Of a stretch of 33,213 bases of DNA, positions 19,075-28,790 are shown in pieces (positions within the stretch are counted from its first letter, which is position 1; each line of letters opens with the position of its first letter). Source of the DNA: Euprymna scolopes (taxonomy: Eukaryota; Mollusca; Cephalopoda; Sepiida; Sepiolidae). The stretch covers positions 13,154,962 to 13,188,174 of the forward strand of contig CM044500.1 in the NCBI GenBank assembly GCA_024364805.1. Reading direction: 5' to 3'. Below the pieces are notes generated by a model. It was given only the letters and a program-made list of their open reading frames with translations. It had not been told where the DNA came from and did not search any database. The position numbers and the translations under genes were made by a program.

Positions 19075-19992
19075 CTTGGATTCTCTACTCACACAGATGC
19101 AGCGGGCAACACAACACATAGCTTCATTATATCTCACTCCCTATCACAAATGGTTACGTTTCCAACCCGTTTCCCTAACCAGCAAGAACAACACGCATCA
19201 CTTTTAGATCTGTTTTTGACCACAGTTCCCGAAGAGTGTATAACAAATACTGAAAGCCCACTCAGGAACGCTGATCATGCAGTGATAATGGTCGAAATCG
19301 CCCTAAACTCTAGACCCAAAACTGAAGAGCCAGTGCTCAAAACAACGAGATATTATAAAAAGGCTGACTGGGAAGCCATCAGAGATCTTATCAGAGATGT
19401 CCCATGGGAAAATATTTTTTCTCTTCCTGCTGAACAGTGTGCAAATGAGACCACTAAATGGTTCAAAACAGCAATTGAAGCACATGTCCCCATGCAGAAA
19501 TTTTATAGCAAGCCCCACTCTCCTCAGTGGTTTACTTTGACGTGTGCAACTGCCATTGCTCAAAGGCAGCATGCATACCGCAGATTTGACGTACATAAGT
19601 CCAGTTCAAACAGACAGAATTATATAGAAGCTAGAAGTAACGTTAAGAAAGAAATAGCGACAGCTAAGAGAGAATTTACTGAAACCACTAAAAAACGCAT
19701 CGAAGCACAAAAATTAGAAACTCATGACTTCTGGAAAATCTACAACAGTGTAGTAAATGATGGCCAATCAACAATTCCTCCACTGACCAACAAGCACGAG
19801 GTTGTTTGCTTAGCAACCGACAAGGCTAACATGCTTGCCAGTCGGTTTGCCTCAAACTCCACACTGGACCCTTCCAACAACCCCCTGCCTGACTTTCCTT
19901 TGCGGACAGACACCACACTAGACGATCTAAAAATCACCCCTGCTCAGGTACATGCTATCATAAAAAACCTTGATAAAAGCATGTGGACCTGA
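19075..19992 (+). pseudogene. LINE A ORF2, endonuclease end and connector
   Basis: It continues the reading frame after the TGA at 19072; the longest uninterrupted stretch begins with ATG at 19150. SLLDLFLTT (~19200) and RNADHAVIMVEI (~19270-19305) are the last endonuclease motifs; the D-H pair is the catalytic His site, usually SDH and here ADH. After it, FWKIYNSV and LDDLKITPAQVHAIIKNLD (~19730-19970) form the connector that leads into RT. The frame ends at 19992, where a frameshift moves the coding sequence to the next frame; in related sequence NLDxSKACGPD is expected across this point. Confidence 0.9.
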
Positions 19993-21253
19993 TCTCATCC
20001 CGGCTGTGCTATTAAAAACGTGCTCAGCCGAAGTAGCTCCAGTTCTCTCCAAACTCTACAACAAATGCCTTAATGAATCATGCTTCCCGGGTTGTTGGAA
20101 AACTGCTTCTGTGATACCAGTATTCAAGAATTCTGGCGAAAGAACTGACCTATCAAATTATCGCCCCATTAGCCTCCTCCCACTTTTCGCCAAAATATTT
20201 GAGACCATAATTAACCAAGCTCTAATCCATCACCTGACAGATGCTAAACTTCTGACTGACAAACAATATGGATTTAGACAAGCCCGTTCCACAGCAGACA
20301 TCCTAACTGTAATCTCTGAACGTATATACCATTCACTGGACAAAGCGGGGGAGGGCAGAGCGGTAGCTCGAAATATATCTAAGGCTTTTGACAGGGTATG
20401 GCATGAGGGTCGCCTGAGGAAAATTAGATCATACGGTATCACTGGTAGAATACTTAAATCCTTCTTAGATAAGAGAAAAATCCAGGTTGTCCTCGATGGT
20501 CGTACATCTAAACAGTGTGATATAAATGCGGGAGTGTGTCAGGGGTCTATCCTTGGACCTCTATTGTTCAAAATATTTATTAATGACCTCCCCGACAAAA
20601 CTGCCTCTGAGATAGGTATATATGCTGATGACACTACACTCTATAACAGGCATGACAGGAAAACAAATGAACACATATCTAAAGAAATGGTAAAAACACT
20701 AGAGGATGACCTCCAATCTGTAATGGAATGGGGACAAAAATGGATGGTCACATTCAATGCTGCAAAGACTAAACTGGTTTCCTTTAATAATTACAAGAAG
20801 CCTTCTTTGCCACCAATAGCAATTGGGAATGACTCCCTGTCTGAGAGTATATCTTTCAAACTGCTTGGCCTAACGTTCACAGGAAACATGAGTTGGAACA
20901 ATTATATTGAAAACATTACCAGGGTCGCTGTGAATAAGGTAGGCTCTCTCTACCGTGCTAGAAAACTACTAACACCTGAAAGTATCCTGTACCTCTATAA
21001 GGCTACCATTCGCCCATGTATGGAGTATTGCTGTCACATTTGGGCTGGTGCATCTGCTGCTAGTCTCTCGCTCCTAGACAAGGTTCAAAAGAGAGTTGCC
21101 AATCTGATAGGCCCTGAACTGGCATCTAAGCTTCAGCCTCTGTCCCATCAACGAAATGTTGCATCCCTCTGCCTGTTCTACAAGTATTTTAATGGTAAAT
21201 GCTCTGACGAACTGCAGACACTTGTGCCCCCATGGCATAGACACCCTCGATAA
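19970..21253 (+). pseudogene. LINE A ORF2, reverse transcriptase and thumb
   Basis: 427 open codons. ACGPDLIPAVLLK (residues ~4-16) is RT motif 1, and NYRPISLLPLFAKIFE (~63-78) is the conserved R-P-I-S-L motif 2. QYGFRQARSTADIL (~98-111) is motif 2a/3, and RNISKAFDRVWHEG (~133-146) is motif A with Asn in place of the catalytic Asp. NAGVCQGSILGPLLF (~187-201) is motif B with Cys where Pro is usual. IGIYADDTTLYNRH (~216-229) is the YADD catalytic core, kept. LGLTFTGNMSW (~299-309) and TIRPCMEYCCHIWAGASAAS (~347-366) follow in the thumb. TAA at 21251-21253 is premature, since SHPYTVEIPRCKRSF and the C-terminal block follow in the same frame. Confidence 0.93.
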
Positions 21254-21451
21254 ACCCTACAGGCAGCTTTATCCCACCCCTACACAGTAGAGATCCCTAG
21301 ATGTAAAAGATCTTTCTACCCCAGTAGTTTCTTCCCCAGAACCGCTAGACTCTGGAATTCCATTCCAGGTCCTTGCTTCCCCAACTGTACTGACATGCAG
21401 AAGTTCAAGTATAACGTGAACCGACATCTTGCTGCCCAAATCTCAACATAG
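21254..21451 (+). pseudogene. LINE A ORF2, C-terminal block
   Basis: In the same frame as the RT segment, after the TAA. VEIPRCKRSFYPSSFFPRTA, RLWNSIPGPCFPNCTDMQKF and KYNVNRHLAAQIST end at TAG 21449-21451. This FFxRTAxLWNSLP-type block closes ORF2 in many Jockey and CR1 relatives. The copy at 26804-28054 has the same block (27780-27953), which supports the natural stop position. Confidence 0.88.
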
Positions 21452-21536
21452 TGGCCCAGTAGTTGCTGCCTCTGATAGTAGCCCCCTACACCACAGTGGC
21501 AATGTGCCTTGTTTGGGGTGAAAATGTAATAAAAAG
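21452..21536 (+). other. LINE A 3' untranslated tail
   Basis: The tail has GATAGTAGCCCC, CACCACAGTGGCAATGTGCC and TTGTTTGGGGTGAAAATGTA, then ATAAAAAG. It is shared, with little change, by 27970-28054 and in decayed form by 4620-4703. The short A-rich end in place of a long poly-A is a family trait. The sequence upstream of the A-rich end probably contains the signal that the RT recognises, by analogy with other LINEs. Confidence 0.85.
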
Positions 21537-21651
21537 ATTTCGAAAATATATATATATTTTTTAACAGTTATGATTTCAAATTCTGTTTGTCGAACACGAC
21601 ATGTCGTTCGTTTAGAAGCATTGGTAGGTTAGAAATATTGAAATTCAAAAT

Positions 21652-22022
21652 ATGAGTGATGTTCCAAAAGTAATGCCACCTATTTTTTATTCCGCCTGAT
21701 TGGATTAGAAGGAATTGCAAATTTCATTGTTATGATGACTGAACTTATGCATTCATAACCTTAATGTTTCATCTCTCTGCAGATATTAACGATGCGATGC
21801 TCTAAGAAAACAACCCCTGTCATAAACATGTGTCAAAAGCAGAGATGCGTCAATCAACTCCTGGCAAAATTGCATTGAGAATGGTGGTGACTATGTAGAA
21901 AAAGATTATGCGGCACAAAAGGTTGCTCGTTTTAATGGTACACTTTACATCTTCGTAGCTCTTCAACTTTTTGAATGAAAAAAATAGGAGGCTTTACTTA
22001 TGAAATTACTCTTGCATATACA
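21652..22022 (+). mobile_element. Mariner remnant, internally deleted
   Basis: The left end reads TGTTCCAAAAGTAATGCCACC and the right end, reverse-complemented, reads CATAAGTAAAGCCTCCTATT. The shared AAGTAAnGCCnCCTATTTTTT pattern makes imperfect terminal inverted repeats. Between them, around 21850-21920, the plus strand encodes SWQNCIENGGDYVEKDYAAQ, which matches the C-terminal end of mariner transposases (…C…GDYVEK). At ~370 bp it lacks the catalytic domain. It lies just 3' of LINE A. Confidence 0.7.
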
Positions 22023-22599
22023 TGAGGTTATCACAATAAATCCACCAGTTATATATAGATGAACAGAGTTGGATAGATAGATTTAACGGACCTGGTAGAT
22101 ATGTAAGATTTGTGTGTGATAGGGAGGACGGGAATAGAGAGACAAAAAAATCAATATTATTTGTTTTTTTTTATCATTATGATCAGATGATCTGTCTTGA
22201 ACTGTTGCAATTTATATGTGGAAAAATTCCATCCGTTTCTTTATACCCCCCCCCCCAATTCTTGGCTTTTATATGTATCTACAATCTGTCTGTACATAAA
22301 TGTCACACATATGCTCTCGTGTTTCATTTTAAAGATATAATCCAATGATACATATTTCACTAAAACCACCGTTTATCAGTTTCGTAACAGCTATCTTGAA
22401 ATATGGCTGACAGTAATCGATAAAACAAAAGTAAAAAAAATTCGAATTATTTTAGTAAATCGTTGGTTATTCACATATTTTATTTGATGGTGCCGCTCTT
22501 TCTATGAATTTTCAGTTCATCTTTGCAAAAGAATAATTAAAAAAGAAAATCTAACAATATTCAATTCTTGATAATGATCAAATATCTTTCTCTCTCTTT
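22023..22599. other. No recognisable gene
   Basis: AT-rich DNA with a C10 run at ~22247. Short frames have no motif. Confidence 0.45.
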
Positions 22600-23176
22600 T
22601 TTGATCTTGAACACGTGGTGCAATGGGGAAAAGGGTGACTGGTTAATTTTAATGCATCTAAAACCAAGCTTCTCTCTTTTCAACATAATCGCTTTGACCC
22701 CCATCTGGCCCAATTGAAATGAATGGCTCTCATCTTGGAGAAGCTCCATATTTTGACGAGCTTCTGGGACTGACCGTCACTCCTGCTCTAAAATGGACAC
22801 ATACATCAAATCTGTTGCCAAGATCGCTGGAAAAATAGTTGGATCATCCGACTGTTCTAGTAGAATGAGAATTGCCAATGTAATTGTCTATCTGTATAAG
22901 AACCAAGTACATCCTAAAATGGAGTACAGTTGCCACATCTGGTCAGGAGCTGCTCGGCATTTCTATCTTACCTTGATAGAGTTCAAAACCGGCTTAGTAA
23001 ATGATGCCCTTTTCTATTCGCTGCAATCTCTTTCCTATAGTTATTTTCATGGCAAGTGCTCGTCTGAGCTCCAATCTATGGCGCCTCTTGGCCAAACTTT
23101 CACAAAAAACACTTGACTAGCCATAACTACTATCAACAATTTATCTCACTCGTATCTGTGCCTAAATCTTGAGGAA
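22600..23176 (+). mobile_element. LINE B fragment, RT end to C-terminal region
   Basis: In several frames, DLEHVVQWG (compare DLQSVMEWGQKW of LINE A) at ~22605 is followed by the FDELLGLTVTPALKW block at ~22755. The region IVYLYKNQVHPKMEYSCHIW, SGAARH lies at 22880-22960 (LINE A: LYKATIRPCMEYCCHIWAGA). SYSYFHGKCSSELQSMAPL follows at ~23030-23085 (LINE A: YKYFNGKCSDELQTLVPP). The end, CCAAACTTTCACAAAAAACACTTGAC, matches the reverse complement of the antisense copy at 16950-16965. Several frameshifts are present. Its C-terminal end is missing, and a further LINE B 3' end in the same orientation lies 1.2 kb away. Confidence 0.8.
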
Positions 23177-23320
23177 ATTTTGGATTCGTCACCAAAATCC
23201 GTTTTTCATGGTAACAAAAAGGAAAGAAAAAAAAGGGAAAAAAACATTTATGGCAAATTTCTTGAAAAAGAGTAACTAGTGGAAATGAGCAAAAGAAATA
23301 CAGACCCGAATAAGTTTAAA
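23177..23320. other. No recognisable gene; A-rich
   Basis: A-rich sequence including GGAAAGAAAAAAAAGGG runs that could be the tail of the LINE B fragment. No clear boundary was seen. Confidence 0.35.
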
Positions 23321-24250
23321 ATGATTCAAGTTTATTAAAAACGAAAAGTTATCGATTGCCTTTATTTCCCAAGGCTGGGGTTAAAAAAACCCTTAAGAAA
23401 CATTTAAAAATACATATAGAAAAATACAAAAAAAGACGTCAATCCTTACTTGTAAGAAAGGCTGAAAGAAAGAACATATAAAAAACGGAAAACAGTCCTT
23501 GTTTTGAATTCAGTTCTTTTAACAAAATGTTCAGTCTTTCTTTAACAAAATGTTCTTTTTTTCTTTTTCGAAAGGACAAACAAAAGTTTCTTTGACCTAA
23601 AATGGGAGAAAGAAGTAATTTCCTTTGTGAAGGCTCTTGTGCGTTTTAATTCAAAGGGGAGAGAAGACCATGAAGCCGCTTTGGTAGGCTTTATGAAGGG
23701 TAAATTCTTGAATAATGGAAGATTTGAAGGTTGAAAATCTTTCAAAGAGAGGATTTCCTTTCTAGGGGCGATATTCTGCTCGTCTCGTCGGCGAAATTAA
23801 ATTTTGTTCTTCTTAGAAAAGAACTCCTCACCACACGGTAGTTTCCTTTGTTAGTCCTTTGAGAATAATAATTTACCAGTTGTAAGACTCGATTGTCTTT
23901 TAATAACCGGTATTAATCTTCCAGTCGTAAGACCTTGTTGTCTTATAATGACTGAGAATAAAATAATGTTAATAATTTAGTTCTAAACAAACGTCTTTCT
24001 CCAAAGGAGGAGAGAAAAAAACCGTAGAATTTAACGCCAAGAATCCTTTCTGATCTGACGGAGCGGAATAACGTCCTTCTTCTTGGCCGGCTAGATTCGA
24101 ACTGACGAAAACGGGCAAAAGGCCCATCGTCCTCTTCCTCCTCCCCCTTCCAGAGGGTAGGAGAGGGGCTGGCTGCTAGAAAGTGAACTATACCTAAGCT
24201 GCTGCTGATGATAATAGAAGTGACCTGCCGGTCAAGGAATGCGCTCTTTG
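23321..24250. other. Unclassified ~900-bp block with distinct composition
   Basis: This stretch differs from its surroundings: G+C is higher near 24000-24240, purine/pyrimidine skew is marked, and the imperfect 30-bp repeats CAGTTGTAAGACTCGATTGT and CAGTCGTAAGACCTTGTTGT lie at about 23878 and 23933. A 67-codon minus-strand frame (23542-23745) has no known domain. GTTCGAATCTAG, seen on the minus strand at about 24095, resembles a tRNA B-box. The block may be the non-coding end of a retroelement or a SINE-like composite, but I cannot name it. It sits between two LINE B fragments in the same orientation and so may have inserted into one copy. Confidence 0.35.
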
Positions 24251-24328
24251 ACCCAAATGCGGAGATGTTGAATGGGTATAAATAAAAAAATAAATAAAAA
24301 TTATTTCTCTATTAAAAATTTCAACAAT

Positions 24329-24580
24329 CTAAACGCAGTTTCCATGAACAAAGTTTCTTTCCCAGAACTGGCCGCCTGTGGAACACTGTTCCACTGGACT
24401 GCTTTCTGGCCGATTACAACATGGTAATATTCAAATCTAATGTAAATAAGTTCTTGTTGAGTCGTCTCCTTAAATAATCTACACCATTAACGATTATTAC
24501 ACTACTACCTTACATTCATTAACCCTTATCCTCGAGTGGCCTTCGAGCCTTGACAAGTGGTGACTTTCTTGTAAAACAAT
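24329..24580 (+). mobile_element. LINE B 3' end, sense
   Basis: It starts with TTTCCATGAACAAAGTTTCT and continues through AACTGGCCGCCTGTGGAACA (encoding the P-P-V-E-H motif), TCTAATGTAAATAAGTTCTT and CACCATTAACGATTATTACA to GACAAGTGGTGACTTTCTTG at ~24573. It is the exact sense counterpart of the antisense pieces at 2502-2836, 9465-9640 and 16624-17045. With those it defines the LINE B tail. No long A-tail follows. Confidence 0.78.
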
Positions 24581-24705
24581 TATTTTTCTGATCAATAAAT
24601 ATAAAAACACAAAAAATAGTAACTCAATAGAAAATCTCTTTACAAAAACGAAAAAAACTGTTTGTGTTGACTGTCGCCATCAAAAATATATTAACTTTTT
24701 TGTCT

Positions 24706-24836
24706 GATTTAAAAACACGTAGTTTGAATTAATTTAAAAACACGTAGTTTGAATTAATTTAAAAACACATAGTTTGAATTAATTTAAAAACACGTAGTTT
24801 GAATTAATTTAAAAACACGTAGTTTGAATTAATTTG
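24706..24836. repeat. 25-bp tandem repeat, five copies
   Basis: The unit AATTTAAAAACACGTAGTTTGAATT is repeated five times with only one or two changes (one CACATAG). The unit edges AATTAATT are palindromic. Confidence 0.93.
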
Positions 24837-24904
24837 GCTACAAAGAAACAATAGGAGAAATGGAATGAAAAAAGGAGAGTTAAGTGTAGAATTAGTTGTT
24901 ATGC

Positions 24905-24956
24905 TTAGGGTTAAGGTTAGGGTTAAGGTTAGGGTTAAGGTTAGGGTTAAGGTGAG
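24905..24956. repeat. Telomere-like 12-bp tandem repeat (GGTTAGGGTTAA)n
   Basis: About four copies of GGTTAGGGTTAA. Each holds one TTAGGG and one variant TTAAGG telomere-like hexamer. It is too short and regular in its variant pattern to be a true telomere, so it is best seen as an interstitial telomere-like minisatellite. Confidence 0.9.
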
Positions 24957-25865
24957 AAAATTCCAAAAATTATGAAAACTGATCCAATAGAAAATGTACT
25001 TAGATTTATTTTTTGGAAAAATCGTTGAGATTAGGGGTCAAATATTTTTTTATTTTTTCAATGGTAGCTTTCAAGGAAAGTAAAGGAGATAAGTTAGATT
25101 GTCATGCAGAATTAGTAGCACAACTCTTCTCTATGAAATCATACGATAAAACTTGATAATTTAATGCAACATCATCCTATATAGATCATATCTTTGTTGA
25201 TAAAGATGGTGTACTTGCGCCTCAAATCAGCTCAATTTGAAATAGAATGCCTGAGATTAACCAATCACAATCAGTCTCTGGTATAAGAATGACATTTGTC
25301 AATGACAATCTTGTGGATGTAGAAGAGTGGCCGATTATAGAAAAAAAATAGAAGAGAATGTTGGACATTTTATGTCTAAGATTTTGAAGGACAGTCCTGT
25401 TATGTTGTGTCTTTCCTAAGAGAGTGAAGAAGGCGTTGTTAATTTAAGGAAACTTCTTTTCACTTAATATTCTCTTTGATAGCAACCAGACATCATTCTG
25501 TGAATATTAAAAATATATGAAAAAAAAATAGGATGAATATCCAAATGGGTAAATCAATAATCTATTTTACATCATCATAATTGAGGTGGAGAATCAGATA
25601 TGTAACCAAATTGCATTTGAGATTATTGATAATAGAAATATATTTCCAATATTTGATTGTAAATATTGATTGGAAAACTAATTCACATAATCCAATTCCT
25701 TTGGGGGTTTTAGAAACATTAGCACACATAAGATCATTTATAGATCAATCAATCTGTCTGACACATTTAATATTTGAAATAGCTTTTTTATTAATCAATC
25801 GTGTTTATGTTTGAAATAATATTTTCAGCAGCATATGCATAGATTAAGTAGCTTTTTTATTGACT
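24957..25865. other. No recognised gene; possible decayed coding sequence at 25060-25350
   Basis: One plus-strand frame through 25060-25350 shows low-stop stretches (FKESKGDKLDCHAELVAQLF and YIDHIFVDKDGVLAPQ) but no domain I recognise. The rest is AT-rich. The composition and in-frame stops make a living gene unlikely. Confidence 0.35.
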
Positions 25866-26447
25866 CTGTCACAATTACATTTGGTCTGTCACAATTAAAT
25901 TTGGTCTATGATACTTAAATTCAGTCTGTCACACTTAAGTTTGGTCTGCCGCACTTAAGTTTGGTCTGTTACATTTAACTTTGGTTTGTCACACTTAACA
26001 TTGATTTGTTACATTTAACTTTGATCTGTCACATTGAACTTGGTCTGTCACACTTAACCTACTGTCGTCTATCAAGTTTAAGTTTGGTCTGTCAAGCTTA
26101 AGTTTGGTCTGTCACACTTAACTTTGTCTGACACTTAAGTTTGTTCTGTCACACTACTTAACTTTGGTCTGTCACACTTAACTTTGTCTATCACACTTAA
26201 ATTTGGTTTGTCAAGCTTAAGTTTGGTCTGTAACACTTTAATTTGCTCTGTAACACCTTAGTTTGGTCTGTCACACTTAAATTTGGTCTGTCTTGTTTAA
26301 GTTTGGTCTGCATGGTTAAGTTTATTCTATCACACTTAAATTTAGTCTGACACTTCAGTTTAGTCTGTCAAGCTTTACTTTGGTCTGTCACCCTAAACTT
26401 TGGTTTGTCTGTCACATTCAACTTTGGTTTGTCACGATTAAGTTTTA
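25866..26447. repeat. ~20-bp minisatellite (GGTCTGTCACACTTAAGTTT)n, about 28 copies
   Basis: A degenerate array of about 580 bp. Units vary in CTGTCACA / CTGTCAAG and TTAAGTTTGG / TTAACTTTGG. Insertions such as CTACTGTCGTCTATC at ~26062 and partial units break the period, indicating an old array. A minus-strand frame through it (26368-26622) is a by-product. Confidence 0.93.
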
Positions 26448-26559
26448 AATAATATATTCCTTTGCCTGACACACATTGAAAATTGAAAATCTCTTTTTGA
26501 TGCTGAACTTTATTAAGATACAAATCTATATTAAATGACACATTACAAATGCAGATAAA

Positions 26560-26803
26560 ATACAGAGAAAACATATACCAAATAATCTCAGCATATACCA
26601 AAATATACTCAATGTATACCAAATAATCTCAACATATACTAAATAATCTCAACATATACCAAATACTCGCAATGTATACCAAATAATCTCAATGTATACC
26701 AAATAAAATAATCTCAACATATACCAAAAAAACTCAATGTATATCAAATAATAACAATGTATACCAAAAAATTACAACATATATCAACTCTGAACATATA
26801 TCA
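26560..26803. repeat. 20-bp minisatellite (ATAATCTCAACATATACCAA)n, left part
   Basis: About 12 imperfect units of a 20-bp motif, with variants AACATATACC / AATGTATACC. The same array resumes at 28055 after a 1.25-kb LINE A insertion, so the two parts were once continuous. Confidence 0.93.
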
Positions 26804-28054
26804 CCTCTGAACGTATATACCATTCACTGAACAAAGCGGGGGAGGGTAGAGCGGTAGCTCTAGATATATCTAAGGCTTTTGACAGGGTATGGCATGAGGG
26901 GCTCCTCGGGAAAATTAGATAATACGGTATCACTGGTAGAATACTCAACATAATTAAATCCTTCTTAGATAAGAGAAAAATCCAGGTTTTCCTCGACGGT
27001 TGTACATCTAAACAATATGATATAAATGCAGGAGTGCCTCAGAGGTCTATCCTTGGACCTCTACTGTTCCTGATATTCATAAATGACCTCCCTGAAAAAA
27101 ATTGCCTCTCAGATGGGTATATATGCTGATGACACCAGACTCTATAACAGGCACGACAGGAAAACAAATGAACACATATCTAAAGAAATGGTAGAAACAC
27201 TAGAGGATGACCCCCAATCTGTAGTGGAATTGGGACAAAAATGGATGGTCACATTCAATGCTGCCAAGACTAAACTAGTTTCATTCAATAATTACAAGAA
27301 ACCTTCTCTACCACCTATAGCAATGGCCAACAACTCTTCATTCTGAGAGTTCGTCTCTCAAACTCCTTGGCCTAAAGTTCACAGGAAACATGAGTTGGAA
27401 CAATTACATTGAAGGCATTGCCAGGACCGCTGCAAGGAAGGTGAGCTCTCTCTACCGTGCTAGAAAACTACTAACACCCGAAAGTAGCCTGTACCTCTAT
27501 AAGGCCACCATTCGCCCATGTATGGAGTATTGCTGTTATATTTGGGCTGGTGCATCTGCTACTAGTCTCTCGCTCCTAGACAAGGTTCAAAAGAGAGTCG
27601 CCAATCTGATAGGCCCTGAACTGGCATCTAAGCTTCAGCCTCTGTCCCATCGACGAAATGTTGCATTCCTCTGTCTGTTCTACAAGTATTTTAATGGTTA
27701 ATGCTATGACGAACTGCAAGCACTTATGCCCCCACGATGTGAACACCCTCAACAAACCCGAAAGGCTGCTAAATCCCACCCCCACACTGTAGAGATCCCT
27801 AGATGTAAAAGATCTTTCTACTCCAGTAGTTTCTTCCACAGAACTGCTAGACTTTGGAATTCCATTCCAGGTCCCTGCTTCCTCAACTGTACTCACATGC
27901 AGAAGTTCAAGTATAACGTGAACCGCCATCTTGCTGGCCAAATCCCTACATAGTACCCCATTAGTTGTTGCCCCTGATAGTAGCCCCTACACCACAGTGG
28001 CAATGTGCCTTGTTTGGGGTGAAAATGTAATAAAAAAAAAATAAAAATAAAAAG
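26804..28054 (+). mobile_element. LINE A, 5'-truncated copy inserted into a minisatellite
   Basis: It starts within the RT domain at SERIYHSLDK-equivalent sequence (~26805) and runs to the 3' tail ending in A-rich AATAAAAAAAAAATAAAAATAAAAAG at ~28054. GRAVALDISKAFDRVWHEG is present at ~26846-26902 with the motif A Asp intact, unlike in the longest copy. INAGVPQRSILGPLLF (~27025-27070) and YADDTRLYNRHDRK (~27122-27163) follow. Then come the thumb (27390-27700) and the C-terminal block PRCKRSFYSSSFFHRTARLW (27795-27855). Breaks include a TAA in the R-I-R-Y-G stretch (~26920), a frameshift in an A-run near 27095, one near 27345, and TAA at ~27700. Similarity to the longest copy is high by eye. 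Minisatellite on both sides makes the insertion unambiguous. Confidence 0.93.
27720..27953 (+). pseudogene. LINE A ORF2 C-terminal block, second copy
   Basis: An open frame at 27726-27953 reads CEHPQQTRKAAKSHPHTVEI, then PRCKRSFYSSSFFHRTARLW, NSIPGPCFLNC and FKYNVNRHLAGQIPT before TAG. It shows the uninterrupted version of the region where the longest copy has TAA (PQQTRKAA here, PR-stop-TLQAA there). This makes it the better reference for the family's C-terminus. Confidence 0.85.
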
Positions 28055-28550
28055 ATAATCTCAACATATACTGAATAATCACAATGTATACCAAATAACC
28101 TCAATATATTCAAAATAATCCATACATACAAAATAATCTCAACATATACTCAACGTATACCAAATAATCTCAATATATATAAAATATTCTCAACATATAC
28201 CAAATAATCGCAACGTATATCAAATAATGTCACCATATACCAAATAATCTCAACATATACCAAATAATCTCAGCATATACCAAATAATCACAATGTATAT
28301 CAAATAATCTCACCGTATACCAAATCAAAAAATCTCAACATATACCAAATAATCTCAACATATACCAAATAATCTCAATATACTAAATAATACATTTTTT
28401 CGACCTTCTGAAAACATATACCAAATCATCTCAGCATATACCAAATTATCTCAGCATTTGCCAAATAATCTTAGCATATACCAAATAATCTCAACATATA
28501 CCAAATAATCTCAATATATACTGAATAATACATTTCTTTCGACCTTCTGA
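28055..28550. repeat. 20-bp minisatellite (ATAATCTCAACATATACCAA)n, right part
   Basis: About 24 units continuing the array at 26560-26803. Near 28386-28415 a unit is replaced by ATACATTTTTTCGACCTTCTGAAAA, which recurs at the right edge of the array (28525-28553). This shows that part of the array plus its flank was duplicated inside the array. Confidence 0.93.
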
Positions 28551-28790
28551 AAACTCTTCAGATCGGAATTGTTTTTTATATTTTTATTTGAATTCATCAT
28601 CAGAATTTGTAATCTGCCCATATTGATTGGGTAATTTTTACCGGTGACTTTGTGGAATAACTATTCTTTGTTCCATTCTGATGCCAAACCAACCACAAAA
28701 ATATAGGTTAAGTTTATCTGGTCCGAATCTGTCAATTTATAAATCCATTATTTCTTTTAAAAGTTTACTTTCAAGTTCAATCCTATGGAA

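Larger units (their letters stand above)
18556..21536 (+). mobile_element. LINE A, longest copy (Jockey-superfamily non-LTR retrotransposon)
   Basis: A nearly complete ORF2 of the endonuclease-RT type with its 3' tail. Domains in order: AP-type endonuclease (18620-19310), connector (19310-19960), reverse transcriptase (19970-20900), thumb and C-terminal domain (20900-21451), 3' untranslated region to AATAAAAAG at ~21533. There is no RNase H domain and no long terminal repeat. Breaks: TGA at 19072-19074 where TGG is likely, a frameshift near 19970-19980, and TAA at 21251-21253 where the 26804-28054 copy has CAA. The RT motif A is RNISKAFD instead of LDISKAFD, so the catalytic Asp is replaced by Asn. 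The copy is therefore dead, but clearly young compared with 3012-4703. Confident as a LINE, less so about the exact clade. Confidence 0.93.

Noticed and set aside
24905-24956. True telomere or chromosome end
   Set aside because: Only ~50 bp, with a variant 12-bp period, and unrelated sequence on both sides.
26368-26622. 84-codon minus-strand frame with repeated D-K-P-K-L-N-V-T motifs
   Set aside because: The repetition comes from the 20-bp minisatellite it overlaps. It is not an independent protein repeat.
27576-27941. 121-codon minus-strand open frame
   Set aside because: Antisense to the LINE A thumb and C-terminal block, which has a clear sense protein match. The antisense product has no motif.
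26560-28550. CRISPR-like regular repeat array
   Set aside because: The 20-bp units abut directly with no unique spacers, and the setting is eukaryotic. It is a minisatellite.
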